DNA from: Dasyornis broadbenti
Lineage: Eukaryota; Chordata; Aves; Passeriformes; Dasyornithidae
DNA length: 64,000 bases
Reading direction: 5' to 3'
NCBI GenBank assembly: GCA_013397935.1
Contig: VZRN01000562.1
Coordinates: forward strand, 182,829 to 246,828
Shown: positions 12,936 to 25,833 of the stretch, one piece after another
Position numbering within the stretch: the stretch's first letter is position 1
Layout: every line of letters begins with the position of its first letter
Made by a program: the position numbers and the translations under genes
Notes under the pieces: generated by a model
What the model was told of the DNA's origin: nothing
The model's database searches: none
What the model saw: only the letters and a program-made list of their open reading frames with translations

Positions 12936-15900
12936 TGAGGGTGGATGTTAGCAGAAGACACATCTCTGCTGTCAGACCCAGCAAAATAAGCTGTATGAAA
13001 TAGCAGAGATCATATTTTATACAATCATTTGTAATACAGTGCAGGAAATGGTATAAATGAAAGATGGCTATGGCAGGAGCAAACAGCACCTCACAGTTTT
13101 GAACCACCAGGCATAAGATAACTAACTGTTATCACAGAGCTATGGTACGTCAAAGGAAAGTATCCTTTAACAAGAAACTACATGTCAGGTGGTTTGTGTA
13201 TGTATATTTTGTAAAACTTCATGAAACAAGCAGTACTGGGGCTACATACCCATTTTACATTAATGGTTAGCCCACTTTAATTCCCACATGACAGAGTAAC
13301 AAATGTGGGTGTTATGTTTGTTGTATGAGACCAAGTAATACACACATCATATACAAGAACTTTATTTAGTGGTGAAAAACAGTTCTCATGTACAGTCACT
13401 CAAGAAGCTGGCCTGTATCACAAAGAATAGATCATAATTTCTTCCTATAGCTTCATTTCTTGTGTTTGTTTGGCTTTCACATTAAAAACAGGTATAAATT
13501 TCAGCTACAGACATCTTCCTGGTATGGATCTCTTTCCTATTTGGATTCTATCACCTCCTGGGTCACCTCTCTTCCCAAACATTTTAACAATTTCATAGGC
13601 TTTGAGATTACTATTAATCTATGAAGTTTTCCTTGAAACTGGCCAAGAGTAGTCCAAAAATAAGAAGCGGAAATGAGAGAATCCTCTAGAAGTATGCAAA
13701 CCAGCAGACGAATAGAGATAGGCCATGATTTTCTGTCTTGTTAGTAAAGATGATCAGGCTAGAAAATTGTGTGGAATTTCTTCTTGTTTCTACCCAGTTC
13801 TGAGGTCAGAATACAAACACTCATCACTACTCTGATTTTCCTCTGGGTCTGTGCAGAAATTGTGGCATGTTACACCAGCCAGTTGGCCAGCAGGTACACA
13901 TACAGCAAAAGCCCCATGAGGATACAGGGGGCTGCACAGCTGAGCTGTAGGAGTATACACCTCATGGATGCTTTGTCTCACAAAGCTTTGCTGAATCTAC
14001 ATTTGCCCTCTCTAGAGTTGTTTAAGGACTTCATCCACATTCCTGTGTCCCTCTCCAATTCTTCTGCCTTTCTTCAAGCAGGCATTCCACGCCCCCACCC
14101 CCCAGTTCATTTTATGGAAATCTTGATTTGGTGCTCTTGAAAATTTTGGAGAACATGTTATCCTTTCATCCTCTCATGCAAAGTTTTCCACAGCTGTGAA
14201 GAAGATGCCTCTCCAAATTCCACATCTGAAACCTCTGACAAATAACAAGACAGACAAATAGCATTAGATTTTAATGATCAGTGGACAGGAAACTAAGAAA
14301 ACTCACTACAGTTATCTCCCTTGCTTCTGTTCAGCAGCTCCCAGCCAACACAGTTCACAGACTGAACTCATGGTGTGTGTGAGGTGAGAAGTTTAAAGCT
14401 TAACTTTGGTAGGATTTACAGTAACAGGATAACAATAATACTATCCCTGTAAAATTCAAAGAGGACTCTGATAGCTCACTACCAAAAGTGTTTAGACAAT
14501 GAGAAGAGAAATGCTTAAGCTGGATCTTGTCAGCCACTTCATGGAAGTGGCACTACCGGAAATTAAAGCATAGTGCAAAGTGGAGGTGGCCTACTGGGGC
14601 AAAAAACCACCAGGTTAGCCCTTCCTAGGATATATATGGTCACACTTTAAATAATACTTTCCTGAAAGCAACGTTAAAATTATGCCAGAAAACAAAAATG
14701 GCATTTTTAGTGAGCTCATTTTGAAACTCCAGAAGCAGAAAATATGTTTGTCACAGATTAGTTCCACAAACTATTTCAAGGCCAAATCTTTGTGCCAGCA
14801 ACAAACCTTCTTTACCTTTTTCTGTCCCTGGATCCAAAATACGGCATGAAAATCACTTGTTCTGGGCCTGGATTCACTGACAGGAAACCCAAGGCACTAC
14901 TTATGTTTACATTACAAGTTTATGTGCTTATTCATAAAAATCCTGTAGTCAGAACGATCAGCTTGGATTGTTGATGAGGAGGATTATTTTAATTTCTTTA
15001 TGTATTTCAATTAAATGCAAGAGTATTGATTTCAGTGCATTTTTTCAGTTAAAAGCACTGTGATTTATATTGCTAAAATGCTATTGCTTGCCCTGCCAAA
15101 AGCATGCATCTGGGAACATTTCTGGGTTGCTTACAGTCTTTTCTCTCTTCTTTCCGTCTCTGACTGCCAGAGCATGCTGTTGAAATAAACCAGCTACTTC
15201 AAATGGCAGTTCCTGTTTTCTGTCTTTGTGGGTCTGGCAATATTTTGAGAAGTGGGGGGAAGAATAGTAAGAGAATAAAGGTAGATTCAGGGCCCATAAA
15301 TAAATAAAGAGGAAAAAAATGTAATGATAAAAGAGCACACCTACCTGAGCTCCATTCTTTCTCCCAGGGTGATACCATTTCTGGATTCATCTGAGGTCGG
15401 AGAAGTTGAGTTTCAAGGAGCCAAAAGCTCTCCACAGCATCTGAATTTTGTGACCCCCATCTCTGCAAGCTCATTGTCAGCCTGCACTTTCACAGTTCCT
15501 TCCAGAACAGTGCTGTGATGTGCCCAGTGTCCCCTGCTGTGACATGCCCATCCTGGCATACAGTTCTGCACAACCAAAACGGGACAGAAAAGCAGCCCCA
15601 GATTCACTTATTCTGCTCTCCAGCTGGTGTGACAGTTGCTAGCTCTCTCCTTTGTCCAGCACTTTTGATACTCTCTGCTATAGTGAGTTTCTCTTTTGCC
15701 ACACCTAAACAAGCATCTTTGCTCCTGAAATAATTTGGCTGTGTACTCACACTGCTCCTTCTTTCCTCAGGACCAGAAAACTCAGAGCATTCTTGTATTA
15801 TTAACGAAGGACTGTCTGCATTGCCACAGGTAATACAGTATTCACATGAGCTTCACATTCATGGAACGAAGTGATACAGAAGCAATTATGCTTCTACTCT

Positions 15901-16289
15901 GAAAGTTACCAACAGGACCCCAAACTGAGCATAGTTGCACGTATGGATACACTAGCATAATTCAGCTTTTACCATTAAGCTGTTGATGTAAGTTGGAGTC
16001 CATTCCCTCCTCCCCTGCCAGCTAAGAAATGAACAATATAACTTATCGTACAGTTATGCTGGTGTGATTCTGCAAGTACAGAAGTCTTGAAGCTTAAGAA
16101 GTGAGGGTACACTTTCTGCTGAGTCAAGAGTTCTCTCATTAGGTGCATGACAGAGTATTAAGGAGGAACAAGAGAGCCAAGGCCACACAGCTTTTCTTGA
16201 ACAGATTTTCATTTCCCACGTGCTTTACAAAAAATGTATTGTAAGTAAGCATGGTAACACACTTTTCAGGAAATATTTATCTTATATTC

Positions 16290-16410
16290 TGAATAAGAGA
16301 AATGAAGAAGAGATATTCAGCAGATTTGGCCAAGTCAGCAAAACAAATGAGTGACAGAAAAAGGTCTAGTTCCCAATTCACCAGCATACCGGACCTTGTA
16401 CTCTGCTTTT
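16290..16410 (-). repeat. MIR-like ancient SINE remnant
   Basis: The order TTGGCCAAGTCAGCAAAAC, then GAGTGACAGAAAAAGGTCTAGTTCCCAATTC, then a piece ending CTTGTACTCT resembles the reverse complement of the MIR body (the 'cttgcccaaggtcacacagc ... gtggcagagccgggattcgaaccc' region). It is heavily diverged, so the identification is tentative. Confidence 0.4.
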
Positions 16411-16681
16411 AGACAGTAACTATCACTAAGGTTATCACCTTAGCCTAAAAGTGTGCTTGCAGAGTGATTCAAGACCTTTACAAGAAATCTACAACCAGCT
16501 GAATCCAGCACTTCATTAAAGTTCAAAGATTGACTTGTAGATTTACACAATTTAGAGCTCTTTCAAAAGTTAGCTATCCACAATCTGCCTGTTTATGTCT
16601 GTGTGATAGCTTAGGAGTACTAGATTCAGCGGTGTGATGGGCTTAATGTGTTCTGACCTGCTCCTCGAGTTGTTGTAACCG

Positions 16682-16702
16682 ATGATGAGCACTGCTCATC
16701 AT
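16682..16702. repeat. Short palindrome, 10-bp arms with 1-nt centre
   Basis: Left arm ATGATGAGCA, centre C, right arm TGCTCATCAT. A dyad of this size could be a site for a dimeric (for example bZIP-type) factor, or chance. It lies in intron 4. Confidence 0.85.
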
Positions 16703-19112
16703 TTCCTATCCCAACCACAAGGTAACTTTCAGTGGAAATGAAAGTCAGGTCGACATCTTTCACTCAGCAAGTGGGGTAAGCTCAGCAGGTGACAGCTCAG
16801 CTGATGACATTATACCATGGTAAGGCAATTGCACCCTATCACATTACTGAGTACAAACTAGTAAGGGAAATTTTCTAGTTCAACCACGAGAATACTTGGC
16901 AAAGAAGCTAGAAGTGACATTTTCAGTGTTATCTTTTATCCTAAAAAGGTATTTTCAAATATTCTTATCATTGCATTCTATTACTGAGTAAAAACGGACA
17001 TTCAGCACTATTAATGGTCTGACAACTTGTCTTGTATATGCAAGACACCTATTTTTCTTGCCTTAGGAATGAAATATTCTTTATATATAGGTTGAAATCT
17101 CAAACCATGTGATTATCAATAATGCAAATGAAACTTTCGCTCCTTAATATTATTAATATTTATACCAAAATTGCATGTTTAAGTAGCTGTCTTCAACATA
17201 CCATTCAGTTCAAGAAACATCCAGTGGAGTATCAAAGCCAGTAACTAATAACAAATTTTAGAAATCCAATTTGTTTGTGTTATAGTCTTATGTTTTCATT
17301 TCCCTCAGTCTGGATATCCAATCTATAGTTTTAAACATCTGCACATTACCACTTTCAGTTTTGATTCTCATTGCTACAATGCTTGCATCACTACAATTTG
17401 AAACCAGTAATATCTGCTAGAAAAATAAATTATCTTTCAGAATTTTACAAACATGCATTTATGGTTTCCAGAACTACTAATGCTCTATCAGGAATTTGAT
17501 AGCTTTGGCTTCCCATGAGAAAAGAATCTGAAAGTCTACATTACTATGTGGACACCAGAATCATAGGCACTGAAAATTCAGTTTACATCCTTAGAATGGG
17601 GGTGGGGGGCAAATGGTGATTTGAAGGAAGCAAATGCTATTCACAAATCTGTAGTTTAAAAAGCTTTTTCATTTTTAATACATTTTTAGACAAAAATCAA
17701 AAGGATTAGGATGATGAATGTGATGCCAATTAGAAATATAACTAAGAACTCTGATTATACCTGATCAAGTACAGGAAAATTCATTAATGACACTGACAGT
17801 AACTGATCTTACATCACCACAAAGGACTCCCAAATCTCTTTTTGTCTCGTTTACAAGCAAGAGAAAGACAAGTTGGTAACATCTTGGCACGGTAACTGAC
17901 TCAACACATGATTCTGATTGTGCTTGAGGTAGCAGGAATTGTCTTTCAACATGACTGGGAAGAGGGATTTCATGTAGTCACTTGGTACAAGATGACAGAA
18001 ACAGAAACCAGGGTGACTCTGAACCTATCAAAAACATGCAGCTGGTAATCCTGTGGTTCAGACTCAGTGGAATAATCACTGGCCTGAAACACAGCTAGTC
18101 AAAGCCACTCCTCTTCCCTCTTCTTTAAAGAGAAGGTTTTCCTTAGACCTCAGGTTCTCAGTGTAAAAGCCTTCCATAAATTCCACACCACATTCCTCAG
18201 TTGTCTCCTACCACCACCCAATGTGCAAACTGGAGATGAAGAAGTTATGAAAGCACAGGGCCTTTTCCTGGCAGGTGCATTCTGCCTGGTACTTCATCCT
18301 GACCTCTCAGCTCAAATTCTCTCTTCATGGCACTCCAGGCTCTGTGCTACCTCAGTGGCCTTCTCCCAGCCTATCTTCAGGTATGTTCTCAGAAGCTCCG
18401 TAAATCTTACCCTCTTGGTCCACCTATCCTTATGTATCCTCCCTCCTGCCCTCCAATTTGCACAACACTGCTATACGACATGCTGAGAGATATCTTTCCC
18501 AACAGATGGGCTCACAAACAGGGAGTGAGGAAGGTGATGGAAGAACAGCAGCTCCCTAGCCACAGGGTATCCATACACATTCACACCAATGGGTTGCACC
18601 ATACTTGTATCATTATAGGCTAAAAGCTTTCTTGAAACAAGAGCTATTATTTCTTAGAATTTGTTTATCCTGTGGTTTTAGGCTTCCTGAATTGTAAGGG
18701 GTCATTATGCAAGATACCATGCCTAAAATATTCCCTGTAAGCCATTCTAATGATAACATTTCTGAAGATAAAACAGATTCCCTTCCCTCAGTACATGATC
18801 GCCCTACCTCCCCACATACAGGTGTCATGACTTGGTCACTGGTGACTGAGGAACCTGATGACATCTTTCAAGTGTTTGATATTTACTTTCTAAGTTATGC
18901 TGCATGATGGAATTTCAATCACCAGGCACTATGTGTTTTGGTGACATCAGAATGTTCTTCATCAGGAATGGAAAGATAAACAACAAGCAATTGCATCCAA
19001 AGAACTGATTTCCCAATTTACCTTAGGCTAGCATTGCACTTCTACTTAATCAAAATATGCTATAAGAGGGGAAAATGAAAGTCTACAACATAATTAACAA
19101 AAATACCCTCAA

Positions 19113-19118
19113 TTTATT
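19113..19118 (-). terminator. Candidate intronic poly(A) signal AATAAA
   Basis: The plus-strand bases TTTATT read as AATAAA on the ZNF521 sense strand. It lies about 280 nt beyond the stop codon (19398-19396) that closes the reading frame running past the exon-4 donor. Such hexamers are common in AT-rich introns, so this matters only together with the open extension and weak donor. Confidence 0.25.
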
Positions 19119-19395
19119 GCTCACAAATATTTTTTAAAAAATCAACCCCTTATGCCAGCATTTTGGCTCACTGTGTCTACTCCTCTGCCATTAATGCTCT
19201 CTGCCGTAAGCACAACTCCTAGCTGGGGACTCCAATGCATATGGGAGCTAGGATAAGATTCCAGATCTCAGTTGTGCTGGCATGAAGATAGGTCTCCTCA
19301 GTGATACAGAAGACAATATCCTAGGGAGACTGGAATTAGTCCTATTTCGCAAAATTCAATCCAAGATGTACGGCATATCAAGAAGAAAGTAATTA

Positions 19396-19530
19396 CTAGC
19401 TAATGGCTGTGGATGGAAATGTAACATGGATCAGCCTAAGCATTTCATGACAAGTGACAAGACAGCTTGAAAAAAGGGGCATTTTTTCCAAAAGGATGGA
19501 AGGTGTCAAGAGCAAAGAAAAAAGGGTTAC
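19396..19530 (-). other. ZNF521: In-frame open extension of exon 4 into intron 4 (44 codons plus stop)
   Basis: If the exon-4 donor is not used, the zinc-finger frame continues through 44 intron codons (starting VTLFSLLL, ending PSTAIS) to a stop. The product would keep everything encoded by exon 4 but lose the C-terminal fingers from exon 5 onward. This is seen directly in the sequence; whether such a transcript exists is unknown. The extension is hydrophobic and has no zinc-finger motif, so by itself it does not look like conserved coding sequence. Confidence 0.35.
19525..19530 (-). other. ZNF521: Splice donor of exon 4 (GTAACC, weak at +5)
   Basis: On the minus strand the junction reads GAAGAG then GTAACC. 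Position +5 is C rather than the usual G, and +6 is C rather than T, so complementarity to U1 snRNA is reduced. The exon-5 donor (GTAAGT), by contrast, is near consensus. The site is placed here because the protein continues correctly from SPSQTEE into KKTYQC of exon 5. Confidence 0.9.
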
Positions 19531-22500
19531 CTCTTCAGTTTGGGAGGGGCTGATTCTAGGCATTGGAGATACTTGTGGTGTTTTCAGCTGTGTACTGTTG
19601 CTGTCTGGAACAAGCTCTCTGTGGATTGACTGAATATGGTTTTGGAGTTCAGTTTCTGATTCAAACTTTACATTGCAACTAGAACATCGAGTCTTCAGTC
19701 CCCCTGCCTTGCTTTTGTTCTCAATGGAACTCAAGTTCTCATTTTGGCCCATGCCTTGTCTGTTACTGCTTGAAGGGATGTTGACACTTGGACTACCACT
19801 TTTACTGAGATTTACACAGCTAGCACACAGACCATATGGCAGACCATTGATGTCAAGTTTCACTAAATCCTGTTTTGAACGGAATTCCTTCAGACAAGAT
19901 GCACACTTGTACAGTTTCTGGAGATGCTGTGCACGTCCCGTGGACTGCACAGCAGAACCATTTCCAGTCTTCTGCATATGGAACGTGCCGTGGATTTTCA
20001 GTTCCAGTGTGGAGGTCACTGTCTGCATGCACACCACACAGCGGAACCCTGTCAAGGAGTTCCTCAGGTCAGGGTGCATTTGGCAATGCTCTAAAAATTC
20101 CTCCTCACTCTGGAGTGGCATCTTGCAAATCCTGCAGTTTCCAGTGTCCAGGCTCTTACTATGTGTGACCTTATGTTCAGTAAGAGTCAGAAGAGATGGA
20201 AACCGCTCGCCGCAGATTGGGCACATGTAGTGTTTCACTGGTCCCAAGTGTGTCTGCATGTGCTCTCGAAGCCCGTTTTCGGAGAAGAATGTTCGAGAAC
20301 ACACATTACACTTGTAATTCCCTTTAATGAGTTCAGCCTTCTTCTTCACTATGGCACTTTCTCCAGGTCGAATGTTGTGGTCTCGCAGCTGGTGATTCTG
20401 CAGGAGAGTCTCCATGGTGTAAGCTGCTCCGCAAATGTCACAGCCATACATAGGCTCAGATGTGTCCACATCTTCTTCGCTGCCATCGTGGCTGTTATGC
20501 GACTCCTGGCTGTTTGTCAACAAGGTCTGGAGTTCTACTTCCTCTTTCTGAACTTGCTCAGATGCCCCATTTGTTCCACAGTTTGGAGTTTTCGTTTCAA
20601 AAACACAATGTTTTTCCCTCAAGTGCTTTTCCAGCAAGATGATAGCATGGAAAGCTTTGCTGCAGAACTTGCAGTTGTACTTCTTGCTGTGCGTAGTGAT
20701 GTGACACTGCAGCTCCACCTCCGTACCAAAGGACTCACCACAGAAGATGCACTTGTGTACTTTGCCTTGGTTCTCCAGGTGGTTGTGTTTCACATGAAGC
20801 TGCAGGTCAGTCTCATTGCGGAAATCCCAGTTGCAAGATGTACATCTGTACACCTTCTTCTCATTGCTGTGCTTCACAGCCAAGTGCAGCTGAATGGAGA
20901 CTTTGGAGTCAAAAACCTCTTGGCACAAGGTGCAGCGGAAGAACACGAATGTATGCATGTCCAGTAGGTGTTTCTGCAAGTCATCCACAGAAGTGAACTG
21001 CTTGTCACAGCTTTCACAGATGTAGTAGGTTGAGGTGATCATGAAATGAATGGTAACATGCTTCAGCAGTGACTCCTGATTTGGAAATTCCTTGTTGCAC
21101 TGAGGGCAGGTCAGTTTTGGCAGGACAGTGTCAAGATGTGTTTTCAAATGAGTCTGAAAACCATCCAAGGAAGTATACTTAGCACCACACTGATTACAAA
21201 TATATTCCCCAGCAGGACGAGGAGGAGCACCTCCAACTGCCTGCATCATCTTTAAAGATGTCTGTTCAATGGTTACAGGAGACAACGGACTCATGGCTCT
21301 GGACTTTTTCCCATTGTGGATGTAATTCAGCGCCAAAGGAATGTTCTTATGGTTCTCCTTGATATGCTTGTTCAGTTTAAGAACACTATTAAATATTGGA
21401 GAATTGGTACAGTAAGAACAAGAATACACTTCTACCACTGGATCTTTTGGGGTTCCAAGCACAGGAGAACCAAAACGGGAACTGCTAAGATCACAATGGA
21501 CTTGTCTAATATGCTCTTCCAGAGAAGAATCTGTAAGAAATCCCATGTAGCAATGGGGACAAAAGAATGCATTACTGTCCTTAGCAGCAGGGTTGGCAAA
21601 TCCATGAGAACATCGGATGTGTTCCTGAAGGGTGTTGAGGTCATTGAACACTTCAGAGCAGAAGTTGCACTGGTACACCATGGCAGGCATGGTAGAAACA
21701 ATCAGTGCTGGGTCTGGAGCTTCATGGACTTGCTTAAGATGTTCGTTCAGATTGTAGAGAGATGGCAATACCTCCAAACAATACTGACAGATATGGGCTT
21801 GTTCGGGCTTATCTAAATGCATAGTTTTCAGGTGTATCTGCAAAACTGCAAGGCTGGAAAACAACTGTTTGTTGCAATAAATGCAGCTATAAGTAACTTT
21901 TGCCTGTTTACTCGAAGGACCAGTGATATCTGGCACTTGCTGAGCTGCCCGCTTCCTTCCACGGCCTTTTGGTATAGGAGGGGCTGTTTCCACCATTGTT
22001 GAGCTATCCACCGAGAGATTCGAATCTGGCGTAGTGCTAGAGACTGAGGTGTACCCCACAGTTACCAGAGACGGGCTGTTGCTGTGGTTGCACGACTCTG
22101 GCTGCTGGTGACTGTCCATGTGGCTGTACAGCTCCTCCACAGTATGAAAGTTCTCAGAGCAAATGCTGCATGAATTCTTCTTTTCACCATTATGAGCCTG
22201 CTCCATGTGATTTACTAGGGACGTTTCCTCTACAAAGAGTTCATGACAGTAAACACATTGAAGAGCAGATCTGTCTTCATTAGGGGAACACTCAGGGTGA
22301 CATTCTGCAATGTGCTTCTGAAGATCCTCAGGAAAATCAAAGCCTTCTTCGCATTGACTGCATTTCTGAGTGTCTTTCATTTTCCAGTCCTCCATCCGGG
22401 AAGCGGACTGGGAGCCATCTTTGTTCCTCTCGTGAACCTGCATGTGTCCATGCAGTGAACTAGACGACAGGAACCCACGTCTACAAATGGCACACTTATA

Positions 22501-22883
22501 TGGCTTGTTGGACGTATGAGTCTTTAAGTGAATTTTAAGATGATCACTCCTTGAGAACGCTGCATCACACTCACTGCAATGATACTTCTTGTCTCCCGTA
22601 TGAAGCTTTATGTGGCGATCCCTGCTCCGTTTGTGTTTGAAGAGACGGCTGCAATATGTGCATTTGAAAGGGAGTTTGTCACTGTGACTTTGCTCGTGGT
22701 GCTTTAAGTAGCTGAGGCGGCTGAACGATTTGTCACAGAACTGGCATGGATAGGGCAACCCTGGGCCTCCTTCCTCTTCTCCAAAATCACAGCCTTCTCC
22801 ATGGCTCGGGGAAGTCTGGTCCTTGCTAGAAGGCGATGATGCAGGCCATGAGCAAGAGGGGTCATCCTCAACATCCACTCCAT
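19531..22883 (-). CDS. ZNF521: ZNF521 large zinc-finger exon (exon 4; partial CDS of a multi-finger transcription cofactor)
   Basis: The 3353-bp exon encodes 1118 residues (the first codon is split) without frameshift or stop. The acceptor TTTCTTTCTCATTTCAG precedes 22883. Residues 1-46 include CSWPASSPSSKDQTSPSHGE, which separates ZNF521 from its paralogue ZNF423. Twenty-five C2H2 fingers follow: 1-4 at about residues 47-151, 5-7 at 175-259, 8-12 at 334-512, 13-19 at 563-759, 20-24 at 815-969, and one at 1067-1088. A tetracysteine motif lies at 994-1023. A basic patch (KGRGRKR, about 306-312) could be a nuclear localisation signal. An acidic, Gln/Ser-rich linker spans 767-812. From the known family, ZNF521 is a nuclear cofactor of about 1311 residues and 30 fingers. 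It binds EBF1, recruits NuRD through an N-terminal motif (in exon 2, not here), and acts in haematopoietic, B-cell and neural progenitors. The start methionine is not in this exon: the upstream ATG at 22923 is intronic. Confidence 0.97.
19816..19905 (-). other. ZNF521: Tetracysteine (CxxC-x22-CxxC) motif inside the ZNF521 finger array
   Basis: The finger that begins YKCASCLKEF has no His pair. Instead a second CASC follows 22 residues later (…LPYGLCASC). The four cysteines could bind one zinc ion as a C4 site. Databases usually treat this segment in ZNF521/ZNF423 as a degenerate or atypical C2H2 finger; the C4 reading is my inference from spacing. Confidence 0.6.
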
Positions 22884-25833
22884 CTGAAATGAGAAAGAAA
22901 CACGTCCACAAGCTTAATCCCAACAGTCGAAAGGAGATAGAAAACGCATATGAATAACGCAGGACTGTTACTCCTAAATAGCTAAAATGCTAAACTCAGA
23001 CTAAGATATTTCTTACGGTGATATCCAGCAGTTTCAAGACCACATTTATTTTTATCATACTGCAAAATATTAAATAGTTCTGCACTTATATTAACTTTTT
23101 ATTGCTTTTTAATCATTCTTTCTCAGTTGCAGGATATGTATTACGCATTGACAACTTTATTAAAATGCAGATTTTAATATATTTAATGTTTCTTTTGTAT
23201 CCATTGTAAAATTATTTGCATATTATGTGAGCATCTGAAGAGTCAAAGGAAAGGAGAAAATATTACAGGAATGCTTTAAAATTAATACAGTCAACCTACA
23301 TACCTAATATTTAATGAAAAGATTCCCCCTGATTTGCTACAGGTTTGTGGTATTTTTTCCCTTGAAGTTGATTCTGAACACAGAAATCTTTTAAAGGTTA
23401 TTTCTGAGAGAGACTTGGGTGTTATTCTAAACAATAATAGGAAAAATTGCAGGGGAGGAACAGGACAACAATATAACCAGAGACATTTTTTCTGATAAAG
23501 TGCAACCAAATTTCTCCAATAATGATACAATTCAGTTACTGAAAGCTGGCAGCTGGATCATTAAATGTTCAAAACAAACTAACAAACCAACAGCCAGGAT
23601 CAAGGAAAATGAGAAATGTCACAAGGGTCAGCCATGAACAGTATTTTTTTTTTTTAAGTTCAAGAGGTTGCCCACCATTTCTTCCTTTTTGCAAAGGCCT
23701 CAGCCAGCTGAACTTCCTCAGTACAGCAGAACCTGTACTGTGAGGTGATCACAGACAAAGCAACTTGTAAAAAACTGGAAACAGGAAAAATGATAAACGT
23801 TTATGGTAAAAGCTGAAAGATTTATGAGTTACAACGAAAAGACAAAACAGAAATGCTGGCCAGATAATAAATGGACTAGTTATCCATGGTATTACCTCAT
23901 CTCTAAACAGGGAAAGTTGTAAATATTTTTTTCAAGAAATGTGCTGTACAGTTTTTGCACCTTCTGTTTTAAATGTAGACTACTATACTACAATGATCAT
24001 ACTAAACCTAAAACTTCTTTAAAAATATTAAAAGAATGTTTGAAAGATCACTTTACATCAAATAATTCTTCTACTCCTTTCCAGGGGCGATGCTTGAGGT
24101 TTTTTTTTCCTTTTAGAAGTAACTACAGTAACACTACAGAAAAAGATAGGATAACCCCTTGAAAAATATCTTTCTTAAGGCATTCTTGCAAAGCAGTAAG
24201 TTTCTTAACATCTTCAGCCTTCTCTCAAGAAATTTACTATTGCAACACAAAAGTTAGAGCTGGCCTGTATTATACAAACAAACTCCATGCCTGCTTACTT
24301 TTAGGTAAAGAGATTTTACTAGATTATCAACCTCTTTCTTTATCCACAGGAAACAGATGAGGATTCATTCCTTTCCTGCATCTAAAAACTGATGACAACG
24401 CCATCTCACTATCAATGCCAGATGGCAACCATCTAACTCTGAGAAAACAACTAAACACCATTGCTGGATGCCTGCCCATTGACACAATGCTTTTCAGGAT
24501 AAGTTGGAAACTGCATGGGTTTTTATCCTCTTGTTTATGTCTTGGAGAGGAGGGTTTCACAAATTAAACACCTTTTGCACACATAATATAAATCTGTAAT
24601 TACCTACATACAAATCTGCATTAACGGTATATATTTAAATAACAACATCAAACCCTGGCCTGAGTGCCATGTTTTTGAACAGAAAACAGTGCTGTTTGTT
24701 TTCCAAAACAATTGAAACATAAAAATCCTCCCTTCCAGAAAAAGTACTGTCATCTGCTAAAATGCTCTCCAATGTGCAAAGTTCCTCATTGTCATACACA
24801 CTAAATAAAACCAGTCAGGTGAGTTTATAAGATGGTACATTAATGACTGCAATATTCACAGGAGACTTTTAATGTAAATCTGTGTACTGCCCTTTGAAAT
24901 TCCTGGGTTTGACTCTAAAACTGAAATTATCAAGACACTGGAACAAGCATTTACAGAAAAATATGTTAATGTTTTCTCCAGTTTTAAATTTTATTTTAAA
25001 TGCATCTTTCCAGCTAAGTCTTTTAAATGGGAAAACCTTTTGTTCTTTAAAAATCCAATATATTTCCAACATACACCCACTGATGGCAGGTAAACAGGAA
25101 TTTATGTCAAGCAACCGAGTGAAGAAAAATAGTCTGTGACTGCCTAGGCAACATATTTTGTAACCAAATTTAGTATTAAAATGTATATCCTATGGAGAAA
25201 TTATATATTATTGTATAAATGTTTAGAGGAATACATTGTAAGTGTCATAAATAGTGTACCATCACTGACACAGCAGTAAATCACTTCCTTTTTTGTGGCT
25301 ACTGCCTGCCTGGTTCTACCTATTATACAACTATTCCTCCCGGCTCGCAGATCCCAGCAGGCAGTCAGGCTGGCAGCAGGGTCAGGATCAAGCGCGGAAT
25401 GTGACCACGGCATAAGCAATGGCAGCCCCTTTCCCCACCCAATTCTTCTTATTTGCTTGGGAGTCTCCTCAGCTTTTACACAAGGGTAAGGAAAGCCGAG
25501 GGGGAAGAGTGTAACCATAGCACAGAGACAGTTCTTGCTTTCCAGCCAGCAAATACAAATGTGTGTCACTTCGCTGTTGCATTTTTTAATCTGAGCCCAT
25601 ACTAATTCTACAGAGCAACTCTCTTTGTGCAAAAAGGAGAAGAGCAAGTCACTTACAAGTCAGACATGTCCTTTTAACTTGAGAAGTGAAAATCTTTCAA
25701 TCTCTTAGAGATACAGAAGAACCAGCAAGATAGGGGGAATTCCGCAAGGTGGAGGACACAACAGGATTTTCCTGAGTACGAGCCTAACAATGTGGCCAAC
25801 ACGCTTTCCCGACTCCCCCCCAACAGCCGGCAT

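Larger units (their letters stand above)
3327..19530 (-). other. ZNF521: ZNF521 intron 4 (complete, 16.2 kb)
   Basis: This intron lies between exon 4 (donor GTAACC) and exon 5 (acceptor TTTAG), phase 0. It is mostly unique AT-rich sequence. Recognisable items are a perfect 26-nt palindrome at 6824-6849, an ATT/ATC triplet repeat near 7091-7130, a poly-T run at 10906-10920, an old dispersed repeat near 11215-11275, an antisense CR1 fragment at 12688-12935, a MIR-like fragment at 16290-16410 and a 10-bp-arm palindrome at 16682-16702. Intervening stretches (3.3-6.8, 7.2-10.9, 13.0-16.2 and 16.8-19.4 kb) show nothing I can name. Open frames such as 6582-6974 or 13769-14140 look like chance: they have no recognisable domain and no splice context. 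Confidence 0.9.

Noticed and set aside
19673..20967. Long plus-strand open frames (185 and 268 aa) opposite the ZNF521 exon
   Set aside because: They are antisense shadows of the zinc-finger coding strand. Their translations have no known domain and no promoter or splice context.
22884..22923. ATG at 22923 as the start of the 1175-aa frame
   Set aside because: The 13 leading residues are the intronic polypyrimidine tract translated. The acceptor AG at 22885-22884 and the known exon order place the real start in an upstream exon outside the window.
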